DNA of 9,167 nucleotides from an uncultured Prevotella sp. (GTDB lineage Bacteria > Bacteroidota > Bacteroidia > Bacteroidales > Bacteroidaceae). The translations under genes and the position numbers were made by a program. A model generated the notes under the pieces. That model was not told where the DNA came from. It did not search any database and was given only the letters and a program-made list of their open reading frames with translations. Shown one piece after another: positions 1-7,125 of the stretch. The stretch lies in contig CALZAP010000035.1 of NCBI GenBank assembly GCA_945614335.1, positions 1-9,167 of the forward strand. Direction: 5' to 3'. Numbering within the stretch: position 1 is the stretch's first letter; every line of letters begins with the position of its first letter.

Positions 1-98
1 AAGAGTGAAGAATGAAGAGTGAAAAATGAAGAGTGAAGAATGAAGAGTGAAGAATGAAGAGTGAAAAATGAAGAGTGAAGAATGAAGAGTGAAGAATT
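1..98. repeat. 14-bp tandem repeat, seven units, running into a gene start
   Basis: Seven head-to-tail 14-bp units (AAGAGTGAAGAATG) fill this stretch exactly. Units 2 and 5 carry AAAAATG instead of AGAATG, and unit 7 ends in ATT instead of ATG. The array touches the window edge and may be longer upstream. Each complete unit ends in ATG, and from each ATG a five-residue frame (MKSEE or MKSEK) runs to a TGA that overlaps the next ATG as ATGA. In the last unit the ATG-to-ATT change removes that stop, so the frame opened by the ATG at 82 continues into the methyltransferase. The repeat is direct observation; any role in translation or copy-number variation is inference. Confidence 0.97.
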
Positions 99-717
99 GG
101 AGAAATATGTGCTTTCACATATAGATGCTGAAGGCGACTACCTGTATCGGCTTTACAGGGCAACTAACATACAGTTGCTCCATGGCCGAATGGCAAGCGG
201 ACATCTGCAGGGACGTTTGCTGAAAATGTTGGTGGAGATGGTGAAACCGAAGATTATCCTCGAAGTGGGTACGTTCAGCGGATATAGTGCCATCTGCTTG
301 GCAGAGGGACTTGCTGAAGGCGGAAAGGTTTACACATTCGAGATAAACGACGAACAGGAGGATTTTACCCGCCCGTGGATTGAAGGCTCGCATGTGGCAG
401 ACAAAATTGAATTCATTATTGGCGACGCCATCACCGAGGCTCCACGGCTTGGCATCATTTTCGACATGGCTTTCATAGACGGCGACAAAAGAACATATAT
501 CGAGACATACGAGATGGCCCTAAAGGTGATGAAGCCAGGAGGATTCATACTTGCCGACAACACACTTTGGGACGGACATGTGGTGGATCCGGCTTACGAC
601 CACGACCAGCAGACTATAGGCATAAGAAACTTCAACGACCATATCTCACGTGACCCGAGAGTGGAAAAAGTCATACTCCCGTTGCGTGACGGACTGACGC
701 TGATAAAAATACTCTGA
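82..717 (+). CDS. Class I SAM-dependent O-methyltransferase (catechol/caffeoyl-CoA OMT type)
   Basis: Predicted cytosolic enzyme that moves a methyl group from S-adenosylmethionine to a hydroxyl of a small, unidentified acceptor. The 211-residue length is normal for the family (Methyltransf_3 type). The SAM-binding glycine motif ILEVGTFSGYSA lies at about residues 59-70, and the acidic residue at the end of strand 2 is Glu87 (FEIN). The divalent-metal ligands of the catechol OMT family are visible as Asp133 (FIDGDK) and Asp159-Asn160 (LADN). The start is the only in-frame ATG before residue 37, and an in-frame TGA at 76-78 blocks extension, so the first residues MKSEE are encoded by the 14-bp repeat. 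The following ELEKYV segment looks like a normal family N-terminus. The gene is followed by a 111-bp gap and appears to stand alone. Family assignment is firm; the acceptor is unknown. Confidence 0.9.
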   Translation: MKSEELEKYVLSHIDAEGDYLYRLYRATNIQLLHGRMASGHLQGRLLKMLVEMVKPKIILEVGTFSGYSAICLAEGLAEGGKVYTFEINDEQEDFTRPWIEGSHVADKIEFIIGDAITEAPRLGIIFDMAFIDGDKRTYIETYEMALKVMKPGGFILADNTLWDGHVVDPAYDHDQQTIGIRNFNDHISRDPRVEKVILPLRDGLTLIKIL

Positions 718-750
718 CGCAAATAAAGTTAAAAAAAATAAAAAAAGAAG

Positions 751-780
751 TTGAAAAAACTCAATGGGTGTAACTTTTTG
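751..780 (+). promoter_or_regulatory. Weak candidate promoter for the M16 protease gene
   Basis: The 111-bp gap before the protease holds TTG (751-753), 17 bases, then TAACTTTT (771-778), one mismatch from the Bacteroidetes -7 box TAnnTTTG. A sigma70-like TATAAT at 794-799 is an alternative, but its spacing to the upstream TTTTTG is short. The rest of the gap is A/T-rich, with an 8-bp palindrome TGCCGGCA at 781-788. The call rests on position and partial consensus only. Confidence 0.3.
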
Positions 781-828
781 TGCCGGCATTTCGTATAATG
801 AATATATAAATATAAAATACTAAAAGAA

Positions 829-3633
829 ATGAAGAAACTTTTTATTGTCGTATTGATGATTGCATCTGCCATCACTTCTTTTGCGCAGATGCCTCCAATA
901 CCAGTCGATCCGGATGTACGCATCGGTAAATTGTCCAATGGACTGACTTACTACATCCGTCACAACAACTGGCCCGAAAACAGGGCAGAGTTTTACATTG
1001 CACAGCGTGTGGGTTCCATCCAGGAAGAGGACCAGCAGCGCGGTCTCGCTCACTTCCTTGAGCACATGTGCTTCAATGGCACGAAGCATTTCCCCGGCGA
1101 CGGAATAATTCGCTATTGCGAGTCGATAGGAGTGAAGTTCGGTGCCGACCTGAATGCATACACCGCCATCGACGAGACTGTCTACAACATCAGCAATGTG
1201 CCCACAAACAATATCAACAATATCGACTCATGTCTGCTCATCCTCAGCGACTGGGCTGACGGTCTACTGCTTGAGACAGAGGAAATAGACAAGGAGCGTG
1301 GAGTGATTCACGAGGAATGGCGCTCGCGCAACTCGGGCATGCAGCGAATGCTCGAACGCAACCTACCTGCCCTCTATCCGGGAAGCAAGTACGGACACCG
1401 CATGCCTATAGGCACCATGGAAGTGATAGACAACTTCAAGCCGAAAGTGCTGCGCGACTACTACGAGACATGGTATCGTCCAGACAACCAAGGAATCATC
1501 GTTGTTGGAAATGTTGACGTTGATTACGTGGAGAAAAAAATTAAGGAACTCTTCAGCGAAATTGTCATGCCAGAGAACGCAAAGCCTGTGGTGGCAGAGA
1601 ACGTGCCTGACAACAGCGAGCCTATCATCATTCTCGACAAGGACAAGGAGCAGCAGATGACTGCACTTATGATGATGTTCAAACACGATGTAATACCTAA
1701 CGAGGCAAAGGGAACTGTAGACTACATGATGTTGAACTATGCCAAGAGCATTGCGGCATACATGCTTAACTCTCGCCTTGCAGAATATGCACAGAAGCCC
1801 GAAAGCCCATTCGTTGGTGCACAGGCAGGCGATGGCAACTTCCTGTTTGCCAACACAAAGGGGGCATTCAGCATGGACGCTACTCCTAAGGACGGACAGA
1901 TAGAGGCTTCGCTCGCTGCCGTTTATCGTGAGGCACTGCGCGCTTCTGAGTTTGGATTCACTGCCACAGAATACGAGCGTGCAAAGGCCAGCACACTGAG
2001 CTCTTTGGAAAAGTCGTACAGCAACAAGGACAAACGCTACAACTCACAGTTCTGTGGTGCTTACAAGGAGCACTTCCTTCGCAACGAGCCAATATCTTCC
2101 ATCGACTTCCGCTATCAGACCATGAAGCAGGTAATTCCTATGCTGCCGCTCGAAGTAATAAACGAGACCATGAAGCAGATGGTGCCGAGAACCGACTCCA
2201 ACCTCGTGGTTCTCTGCTTCCAGAACGAGAAGGAAGGCAACGTGTATCCCACTCGCGAAAGCATTCTTAAGGCAATCAACGACGTGCGTGCTGAGAAGCT
2301 TGAGGCTTTTGTCGACAACGTTAAGAACGAACCGATAATTTCCACATTGCCAAAGAAAGGAAAGATAACAAAGGAGAAGGAAAACTCTCTCTTCGGCTAT
2401 AAGGAACTCACTCTTTCCAATGGCGCCCGCGTGATAATGAAGAAGACCGACTACAAGAAAGACCAGGTGATACTCAAGGCCAATGCCGTAGGAGGAACAT
2501 CGGAGTATGACAGCAAGGACTTTGCAAACATTAAACTCTTCAACGACGTGGTTGAAATCAGTGGACTTGGAAACTTCACTTCCACTGAACTCCAGAAAGC
2601 CCTGGCAGGAAAGATTGCCGGAGTATCGCTTTCAATGTCTAACACTAGGGTAAACATCGGAGGCTCGTCAACGCCAAATGACATGGAGACCATGTTCCAG
2701 CTCCTATATCTGACATTCACAAAGCTGAACAAGGACCAGGAGGCTTACGACAACCTCATGAAGCAGTATGAACTATATCTGAAGAACAAGTCGATATCTC
2801 CTGATGCAGCGTTCAACGACTCTGTTTCGGTAACCACGAATTGTCATAATCCACGCTTTGCCTCAATCACCGAGGAAGACATAAAGCAGGTTAGCTACGA
2901 CCGCATACTGGAAATGGCCGCAAGAGCCACTTCTAATGCCTCCGCCTTCACCTTCTTTATCATTGGCAACTACGATGAGGCCGCCATTCGTCCGCTCATA
3001 GAGCAATATGTGGCTTCTCTGCCTGTTACAAAGACAAAGGTGAAGACCCGCAACGTGTCAACGCCATTCAAGGGAATCGTTGCCAACAACTTCAAGCGGA
3101 AGATGGAAACGCCAAAGGCCAACTCTATAATGACATGGAGAGCAGAAAACCAGCCATACTCTTTTGAGAACAGCGTGAAGGCAAGTATGGCAGCTCAGGT
3201 GCTTAGCATGATTTACCTGAAGAAGATACGCGAGGATGCCAGTGCCGCTTACTCTTGCGGTGCACAGGCAAGCTTCTCTCGAAGCGACTTCGGCACTCAG
3301 ACCCAGATTACCGCATATTGTCCTGTTAAGCCGGAAAAGGCTGAACTCGCACTAAACATCATGCGCGAAGAGATGGAAACACTGGCTAAGACTTGTGATG
3401 CTGACAAGCTCGATAAGGTGAAGGAATACATGCTCAAGAGCCTTGACGACCAGAAAAAGACAAACGCTTACTGGCTGAATGCAATATTCACCTATGTAAA
3501 CTACAACCTCGACTTCCACTCCAATGCAAAGGCAGTTATCGAGGCTCAGACTCCTGAAACCATCTCAGCTTTCGTGGCTGATGTGCTGAAGCAGGGCAAC
3601 AGAGCCGAGATAGTGATGCTTCCTGAGGAGTAA
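829..3633 (+). CDS. Secreted M16 family zinc metalloprotease (pitrilysin/PqqL-like)
   Basis: Full-length 934-residue M16 peptidase predicted to cut peptides outside the cytoplasm. Residues 1-19 are a signal peptide (MKK, hydrophobic core, SFA) with likely cleavage before Gln20; there is no lipobox cysteine, so a soluble periplasmic protein is expected. The inverted zinc motif HFLEH is at residues 75-79 (His75, Glu78 as catalytic base, His79), and the third ligand is probably Glu163 in ERGVIHEE. The N-terminal catalytic half is followed by a related C-terminal half beginning near residue 520, where the HxxEH position reads KLFND (about 569-573), so that half is non-catalytic, as usual for single-chain M16 enzymes. 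The ATG at 829 has an A-rich leader (TAAAAGAA) and gives an intact signal peptide. The gene is flanked by gaps on both sides and is probably monocistronic. The substrate is unknown. Confidence 0.93.
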   Translation: MKKLFIVVLMIASAITSFAQMPPIPVDPDVRIGKLSNGLTYYIRHNNWPENRAEFYIAQRVGSIQEEDQQRGLAHFLEHMCFNGTKHFPGDGIIRYCESIGVKFGADLNAYTAIDETVYNISNVPTNNINNIDSCLLILSDWADGLLLETEEIDKERGVIHEEWRSRNSGMQRMLERNLPALYPGSKYGHRMPIGTMEVIDNFKPKVLRDYYETWYRPDNQGIIVVGNVDVDYVEKKIKELFSEIVMPENAKPVVAENVPDNSEPIIILDKDKEQQMTALMMMFKHDVIPNEAKGTVDYMMLNYAKSIAAYMLNSRLAEYAQKPESPFVGAQAGDGNFLFANTKGAFSMDATPKDGQIEASLAAVYREALRASEFGFTATEYERAKASTLSSLEKSYSNKDKRYNSQFCGAYKEHFLRNEPISSIDFRYQTMKQVIPMLPLEVINETMKQMVPRTDSNLVVLCFQNEKEGNVYPTRESILKAINDVRAEKLEAFVDNVKNEPIISTLPKKGKITKEKENSLFGYKELTLSNGARVIMKKTDYKKDQVILKANAVGGTSEYDSKDFANIKLFNDVVEISGLGNFTSTELQKALAGKIAGVSLSMSNTRVNIGGSSTPNDMETMFQLLYLTFTKLNKDQEAYDNLMKQYELYLKNKSISPDAAFNDSVSVTTNCHNPRFASITEEDIKQVSYDRILEMAARATSNASAFTFFIIGNYDEAAIRPLIEQYVASLPVTKTKVKTRNVSTPFKGIVANNFKRKMETPKANSIMTWRAENQPYSFENSVKASMAAQVLSMIYLKKIREDASAAYSCGAQASFSRSDFGTQTQITAYCPVKPEKAELALNIMREEMETLAKTCDADKLDKVKEYMLKSLDDQKKTNAYWLNAIFTYVNYNLDFHSNAKAVIEAQTPETISAFVADVLKQGNRAEIVMLPEE

Positions 3634-3639
3634 TATTAA

Positions 3640-3770
3640 TTAAAGGAGTATATGGAGTTAAGGAGTTAAGGAGTTAAGACGTATGTTAGAGCCTCAGAAC
3701 TCTGCGCTAAAAACACATGTCTTAACTCCTTAACTCCTTAACTCCTTTAACTCTTTAACTCCTTAACTCC
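3640..3770. repeat. Inverted pair of 8-bp tandem arrays forming a long hairpin
   Basis: This fills most of the gap between the protease and the GT32 gene. The left arm has three perfect GGAGTTAA units (3654-3677) plus a degenerate one near 3645. The right arm has six units of the complement CTTAACTC (3721-3769), one with an extra T and one with C-to-T. Bases 3654-3680 and 3719-3745 are perfectly complementary over 27 bp, and the stem continues inward about seven more pairs with a G-T wobble and one mismatch, leaving a loop of roughly 24 bases. The surplus right-arm units allow slipped pairings. No T-run follows on either strand, so it is not a standard intrinsic terminator. It could act as an mRNA 3' stabiliser, a transcription barrier or a mobile miniature repeat; which one is not shown by the sequence. 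Confidence 0.95.
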
Positions 3771-3785
3771 TATAAAAAAATAAAT

Positions 3786-4532
3786 ATGATTCCAAAGACA
3801 ATACATTACTGCTGGCTGTCAAACGACCCTTTCCCGAGAAAAATCAGGAAGTGTATGGACTCCTGGAAGAAAATTCATCCCGATTACGAGGTGAAGAGAT
3901 GGAGTACGGAAAACTTTGACATCGACTCAGTGCCATACGTGAAAGAAGCGTATGAGGCAAAAAAATGGGCGTTCGCAGCAGACTACATACGCATGTATGC
4001 CCTCTACAACGAGGGTGGCATTTATCTCGACTCCGACGTGATGTTGCTGAAACCATTCGACGAGTTTCTATGCAACTCTTTCTTTTCGTCGATGGAGTAT
4101 CACCCGATACAGATTGAGAAATGTGGAACCATGCAGTATATCGACAGCAACGGGAAACGTATTGCCGACAAGTTTATTGAAGGCATACAGATACAGGCAG
4201 CAGTGATGGGTGCCGAGAAAGGGTGTGCGTTTGTGGGCGAGGTACTGGAGTGGTATAAGGACAAGCACTTTGTCGATAAAGAAGGCAACCTGATGACTAA
4301 TGTTCTTTCGCCTTACATCTATGCACGAGTGGCAGAGAAAATGGGTTTCGTGTATAAGGATATCGACCAGTGCCTGCCTGGAAACGTGAGGATTTATCCT
4401 TCTGAAATCTTTGCCGGAAACAAGCACGAGGTGACTCCAAACAGCTATGCCATACACATGTGTGCCCACAGCTGGCACCTCACTCCTATGGAGAAGGTAA
4501 AGAAATGGCTTAGTGCTTTTTCACGAAGATAG
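3786..4532 (+). CDS. GT32-type glycosyltransferase (DXD sugar-binding region)
   Basis: Predicted cytosolic or membrane-associated sugar transferase for surface polysaccharide synthesis, 248 residues, typical of short bacterial GT32 (OCH1 / TcdA-TcdB-like) enzymes. It opens with IPKTIHYCW, the usual N-terminal strand of this family. The core motif follows: AADYIRMYALY (residues 64-74), GGIY (77-80) and the metal and nucleotide-sugar binding DSD at 82-84. The C-terminal HMCAHSWH segment matches the conserved histidine-Ser-Trp end. The ATG at 3786 lies behind an A-rich leader (TATAAAAAAATAAAT). The gene follows the hairpin repeat and ends 23 bp inside the oppositely oriented GT2 gene. No promoter of its own was recognised. 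Donor and acceptor sugars cannot be assigned. Confidence 0.9.
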   Translation: MIPKTIHYCWLSNDPFPRKIRKCMDSWKKIHPDYEVKRWSTENFDIDSVPYVKEAYEAKKWAFAADYIRMYALYNEGGIYLDSDVMLLKPFDEFLCNSFFSSMEYHPIQIEKCGTMQYIDSNGKRIADKFIEGIQIQAAVMGAEKGCAFVGEVLEWYKDKHFVDKEGNLMTNVLSPYIYARVAEKMGFVYKDIDQCLPGNVRIYPSEIFAGNKHEVTPNSYAIHMCAHSWHLTPMEKVKKWLSAFSRR

Positions 4533-5475
4533 AGGTGGCGCTATTGAAGCGGACAAAGAGCGGAAGATGATGCTTCAGCAGGTATGCCCTCAGACGCTGT
4601 TTGGCGTTGAGACGACGATAGTCTATCGGCATATTACGCAACTCTTCCGATACCTCTTCCACCAACTTCAGCTTCTCAGCGTAAGATATTGGTGAGCGGG
4701 CAATGTCTTTTGCCACCTTTATGATACCGCGCACATATATTGCCTTGCACTCTTCCTGACGGTCGGGGAAGAGATGCTTCTCCCTTACGACCGACATGCG
4801 GATGTTTATCGCTTTGTACATCAGCATGTTATGGTTCTTGACGGGCTTGTGGAGCAAGCTGTCGGGGTTCATCCTGTAGTGGTAGAGTGCCCGAGAGAGG
4901 CATGCTGTAGTGTTTGCATTTGATGCCCATGAAAAGAATGTGCAATGGTCCTCAAACGACCTCATGTCAGTAAAGAGAGATATTATCTCTCGTTTGAAAA
5001 GCGTTAGCCAGACGTAGCTCGGCATTTCGTTGGTGAAAATTTTCCATAGCGTTTCTTCTCTGTTGAGAATAGTGACGCTTCCGTCGTTTTTTCCTTTTGT
5101 CACCGATTTGTTACCCTTTTCCACTATATGCTCATACACCACCATGTCTGCGCCTGTCTCCTGCATCGTGTTTGCCAAAGAGGCCAGGGTGTCAGGTTCT
5201 ATCCAGTCGTCGCTGTCTACAAAAAACACCATGTCGCCATTACATTGCTTGATGGCACTGTTTCTTGCCATGGCTATTCCCTGGTTATTTTGGTGTATCA
5301 CCTTTATTCTTTTGTCCTTTGCAGCATATTCGTCGCAGATGGCAGGAGAGTTGTCTGGACTGCCATCGTCAACTATCCACATCTCCCAGTCGTTGAATGT
5401 CTGCTGACGAATGGAGTCTAAACACTGTCTAAGGAATTTCTCGGTCTTATATACTGGTACAATAATGCTAATCAT
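4510..5475 (-). CDS. GT2 family glycosyltransferase
   Basis: Inverting GT-A glycosyltransferase of family 2, 321 residues, last gene of the three-gene glycosyltransferase operon. Counting from the chosen ATG, the nucleotide-binding strand SIIVPVY is at residues 3-9, the VDDGS motif at about 35-39 and the metal-binding DSDD at about 87-90. Conserved NQGIAMARN lies between the last two. The C-terminal 200 residues are variable, as usual for acceptor-binding regions. An upstream in-frame TTG at 5487 would add four residues (MKKK) and create a TTGA overlap with the preceding stop. The ATG at 5475 is preferred because it gives the usual MISIIVPVY beginning and sits directly after an AAAAGAAG leader. 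It overlaps the end of the plus-strand GT32 gene by 23 bp, tail to tail. The sugar is unknown. Confidence 0.9.
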   Translation of the reverse strand: MISIIVPVYKTEKFLRQCLDSIRQQTFNDWEMWIVDDGSPDNSPAICDEYAAKDKRIKVIHQNNQGIAMARNSAIKQCNGDMVFFVDSDDWIEPDTLASLANTMQETGADMVVYEHIVEKGNKSVTKGKNDGSVTILNREETLWKIFTNEMPSYVWLTLFKREIISLFTDMRSFEDHCTFFSWASNANTTACLSRALYHYRMNPDSLLHKPVKNHNMLMYKAINIRMSVVREKHLFPDRQEECKAIYVRGIIKVAKDIARSPISYAEKLKLVEEVSEELRNMPIDYRRLNAKQRLRAYLLKHHLPLFVRFNSATSIFVKKH

Positions 5476-5483
5476 CTTCTTTT
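5476..5483 (-). promoter_or_regulatory. A-rich leader deciding the start of the second GT2 gene
   Basis: The eight bases between the GT11 stop (5486-5484) and the ATG at 5475 read AAAAGAAG on the minus strand. Such A/G-rich leaders are the common translation-start context in Bacteroidota, which supports the ATG over the upstream TTG. The tight spacing also suggests re-initiation after the preceding gene. Confidence 0.45.
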
Positions 5484-6278
5484 TCAAATGATTCTCTTAA
5501 AGAGGTTGTCGAATTTGTCGAATGTGAGTTCTCCGTCGGCTGACATTATCCATGCCAACGGACGGTCGTGATACATGGCGGCCACGAGCGAGAAGGTGCT
5601 TGGTGCGCCTATTATGTAGTCACATTCTGAGAGCATGCAGAGGTCTTCGGCCGGATTGCCGTGAGGAATTATCACTTTTATGTTCGGAGCAATCACTGAG
5701 CGTATGGAGTCGAGCTCAGGGTCGTTGCCGCATACATACAGCTCCACAGGCTTTTCGCTATGGCTGTCGGTAAAGCGTTTCACCACTTCGGCATATTGGC
5801 TGTCGGTGTACCAGTAGCGTCCGCCGTGAAATGTCTTGTAGTCGCCGCGCCTTATGTGTAGTCCAACTCTCGTTGCGTCAGTCTTTCCCATCATGCCTTT
5901 CACCTTATTAATAATATCAGGGTTGAAGGCAAAAAGTTTGATTATCTCTTGTTTGTATTTTAGGAAGAGGTCGTAGAACCTCACCTCCCAGCCTTCCACT
6001 ACAAGGTTTTTGCGGCTTTCGAGCAGTTGTTGCGCTTCGGGATTGTCGCCCACCGTGTGGAATCCAGCCACAGGCAGCAGCCCCATCTTTGCTGCATATT
6101 TCGCTACAGCATAGGTGAGGAAGTTGTGCCATCGTGTATGGCAGATGTGGAAATACTGGTATTTATATGCAAAACGCATCGACATGCAGTTGCGGTTGTG
6201 CTCCCTTGCCCATGCGTAAACATGTCCGAACTGAAGAATGTTGTTGCACATCCTTCCCTTGTCTCTAACGAATATCAT
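5484..6278 (-). CDS. GT11-like (alpha-1,2-fucosyltransferase-type) glycosyltransferase
   Basis: Predicted GT-B glycosyltransferase of 264 residues, slightly short for the GT11 fucosyltransferase family. The diagnostic motif HIRRGDY is at residues 141-147, after a GLH strand, and binds GDP-fucose in characterised relatives. The N-terminal GRMCNNILQFG (8-18) takes the place of the usual GGLGNQ-type opening. The last conserved block reads DLCMLSECDYIIGAPSTFS (about 212-230), matching the family's DL.LMS.C...I..NSTFS pattern with Ala-Pro where Asn is common. The ATG at 6278 lies 14 bp inside the end of the WaaE-like gene, implying coupled translation. Membership in the HxRRGDY group is well supported. 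Fucose as donor is likely but not proven, because the first motif diverges. Confidence 0.8.
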   Translation of the reverse strand: MIFVRDKGRMCNNILQFGHVYAWAREHNRNCMSMRFAYKYQYFHICHTRWHNFLTYAVAKYAAKMGLLPVAGFHTVGDNPEAQQLLESRKNLVVEGWEVRFYDLFLKYKQEIIKLFAFNPDIINKVKGMMGKTDATRVGLHIRRGDYKTFHGGRYWYTDSQYAEVVKRFTDSHSEKPVELYVCGNDPELDSIRSVIAPNIKVIIPHGNPAEDLCMLSECDYIIGAPSTFSLVAAMYHDRPLAWIMSADGELTFDKFDNLFKRII

Positions 6279-7041
6279 TGCGGCGATCGTTTTCTATAAT
6301 TTTTGCTACGGTGATGAACTTGTAGAAAGCGTAGAGCACGGCGTTGATGAAACCTGCCTTGCCCCTCGTGATGCCACCTTTGAAGAAATAGCTGCGCACG
6401 AAACGCCACAGCGGCGACACGACGAGGTCAACAATGCCGCAATGCTTACCAAGCCGTTTCTTCACCTCGTTGTCGGTGTAGAGGTCGGTCTTCTTCAGGC
6501 GCATGCTTATCGTGTCGTCGGCCAAGTGGATGAAGGCAAGTTCCTTGCGCTCCTTTGGCAGGTAGCCAATCGGCCCGTCTATATCAGGTGTGGAATGTAT
6601 GGTCGGTGGCCAGTGGCACAGGCTTTTTCTCAGAAATCGCAATTGGTAGTCAGGATAGTCAAACAACCTGTTCATGAAGAAGTCCTTGCGTGGCACGAAG
6701 AGTCCTGCAGGACAATCATCCTCCTTCACCTTTGCATACAGATATTCGTGAAGTTCTGTGGTGACAAGTTCGTCGGCATCCACCACTAAGACCCACTCGT
6801 TCGAGGCACTGTCGATGGCAAATTGCCGTGCCGGTTCCACGATATTGTAGTTGCCTTTTGGAAATGTCACCACCTTCGCCCCCTGTTGCCTGGCAATTTC
6901 CACCGTGGCGTCGGTGCTTTCCATGTCGCATACCACGATCTCGTCGAAGTCCTTCACCGACTCCAACACCCTTTTCAGTAGTCTTTCCGCATTGTATGTA
7001 TTGACGACTACCGATATTCGTTGCTCATTCATTTTCTTCAT
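6265..7041 (-). CDS. GT2 family glycosyltransferase, WaaE/KdtX-like
   Basis: First gene of the minus-strand glycosyltransferase operon, 258 residues from the ATG at 7041. It has the short WaaE-type architecture: an N-terminal GT-A domain with ISVVVNTYN (9-17), CDMESTDAT (38-46) in place of the classic VDDGS, and DADE (88-91) as the metal-binding motif. The C-terminal KGGITRGKAGFINAVLYAFYKF-type segment is amphipathic or hydrophobic, as in WaaE relatives, and probably touches the inner membrane. WaaE enzymes add a hexose to LPS inner-core heptose; here that role is only a suggestion. A TTG at 7062 would add seven residues but lies inside the predicted -7 promoter box, so it is rejected. ATG 7032 is another possible start. 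The stop overlaps the GT11 start by 14 bp. Confidence 0.88.
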   Translation of the reverse strand: MKKMNEQRISVVVNTYNAERLLKRVLESVKDFDEIVVCDMESTDATVEIARQQGAKVVTFPKGNYNIVEPARQFAIDSASNEWVLVVDADELVTTELHEYLYAKVKEDDCPAGLFVPRKDFFMNRLFDYPDYQLRFLRKSLCHWPPTIHSTPDIDGPIGYLPKERKELAFIHLADDTISMRLKKTDLYTDNEVKKRLGKHCGIVDLVVSPLWRFVRSYFFKGGITRGKAGFINAVLYAFYKFITVAKIIENDRRNDIR

Positions 7042-7059
7042 TTGCGACTCTTTTGGCTG

Positions 7060-7091
7060 CAAATGTATGAAAAAAAAATGATATATGCAAA
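7060..7091 (-). promoter_or_regulatory. Bacteroidetes-type promoter for the glycosyltransferase operon
   Basis: On the minus strand, TTTG (7091-7088) is followed after 20 bases by TACATTTG (7067-7060), an exact match to the Bacteroidetes -7 consensus TAnnTTTG with normal spacing to the -33 element. The spacer contains nine T residues in a row. It lies in the 84-bp gap between the AstE-like gene and the GT2 gene, and its end is 18 bases before the ATG at 7041, so the predicted 5' leader is very short. It points to independent transcription of the glycosyltransferase genes. Confidence 0.6.
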
Positions 7092-7125
7092 TATATGTAG
7101 ATATTTGTTGTTTTTCTGCCTTTGG

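Noticed and set aside
1..98. Possible CRISPR array
   Set aside because: The 14-bp units are contiguous with no spacers; this is a simple tandem repeat.
3654..3770. Rho-independent terminator for the protease gene
   Set aside because: The stem is long and A/T-rich and no T-run follows on either strand, so the standard terminator model does not fit, although it may still affect transcript ends.
4462..4478. Small hairpin GTGCC / GGCAC with a 7-base loop as a terminator for the minus-strand operon
   Set aside because: The stem is only 5 bp, lies inside the GT32 coding region and is not followed by a T-run.
5476..5487. TTG start for the second GT2 gene (four extra residues)
   Set aside because: The ATG at 5475 gives the usual family N-terminus and has a good A-rich leader; TTG starts are rarer.
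6238..6789. Plus-strand open frame (183 codons) opposite the WaaE-like gene
   Set aside because: It is antisense to a gene with clear GT2 motifs, has no recognisable domain and no plausible leader.
7042..7062. TTG start for the WaaE-like gene (seven extra residues)
   Set aside because: The codon lies inside the predicted -7 promoter box, and ATG codons at 7041 and 7032 fit the conserved domain start.
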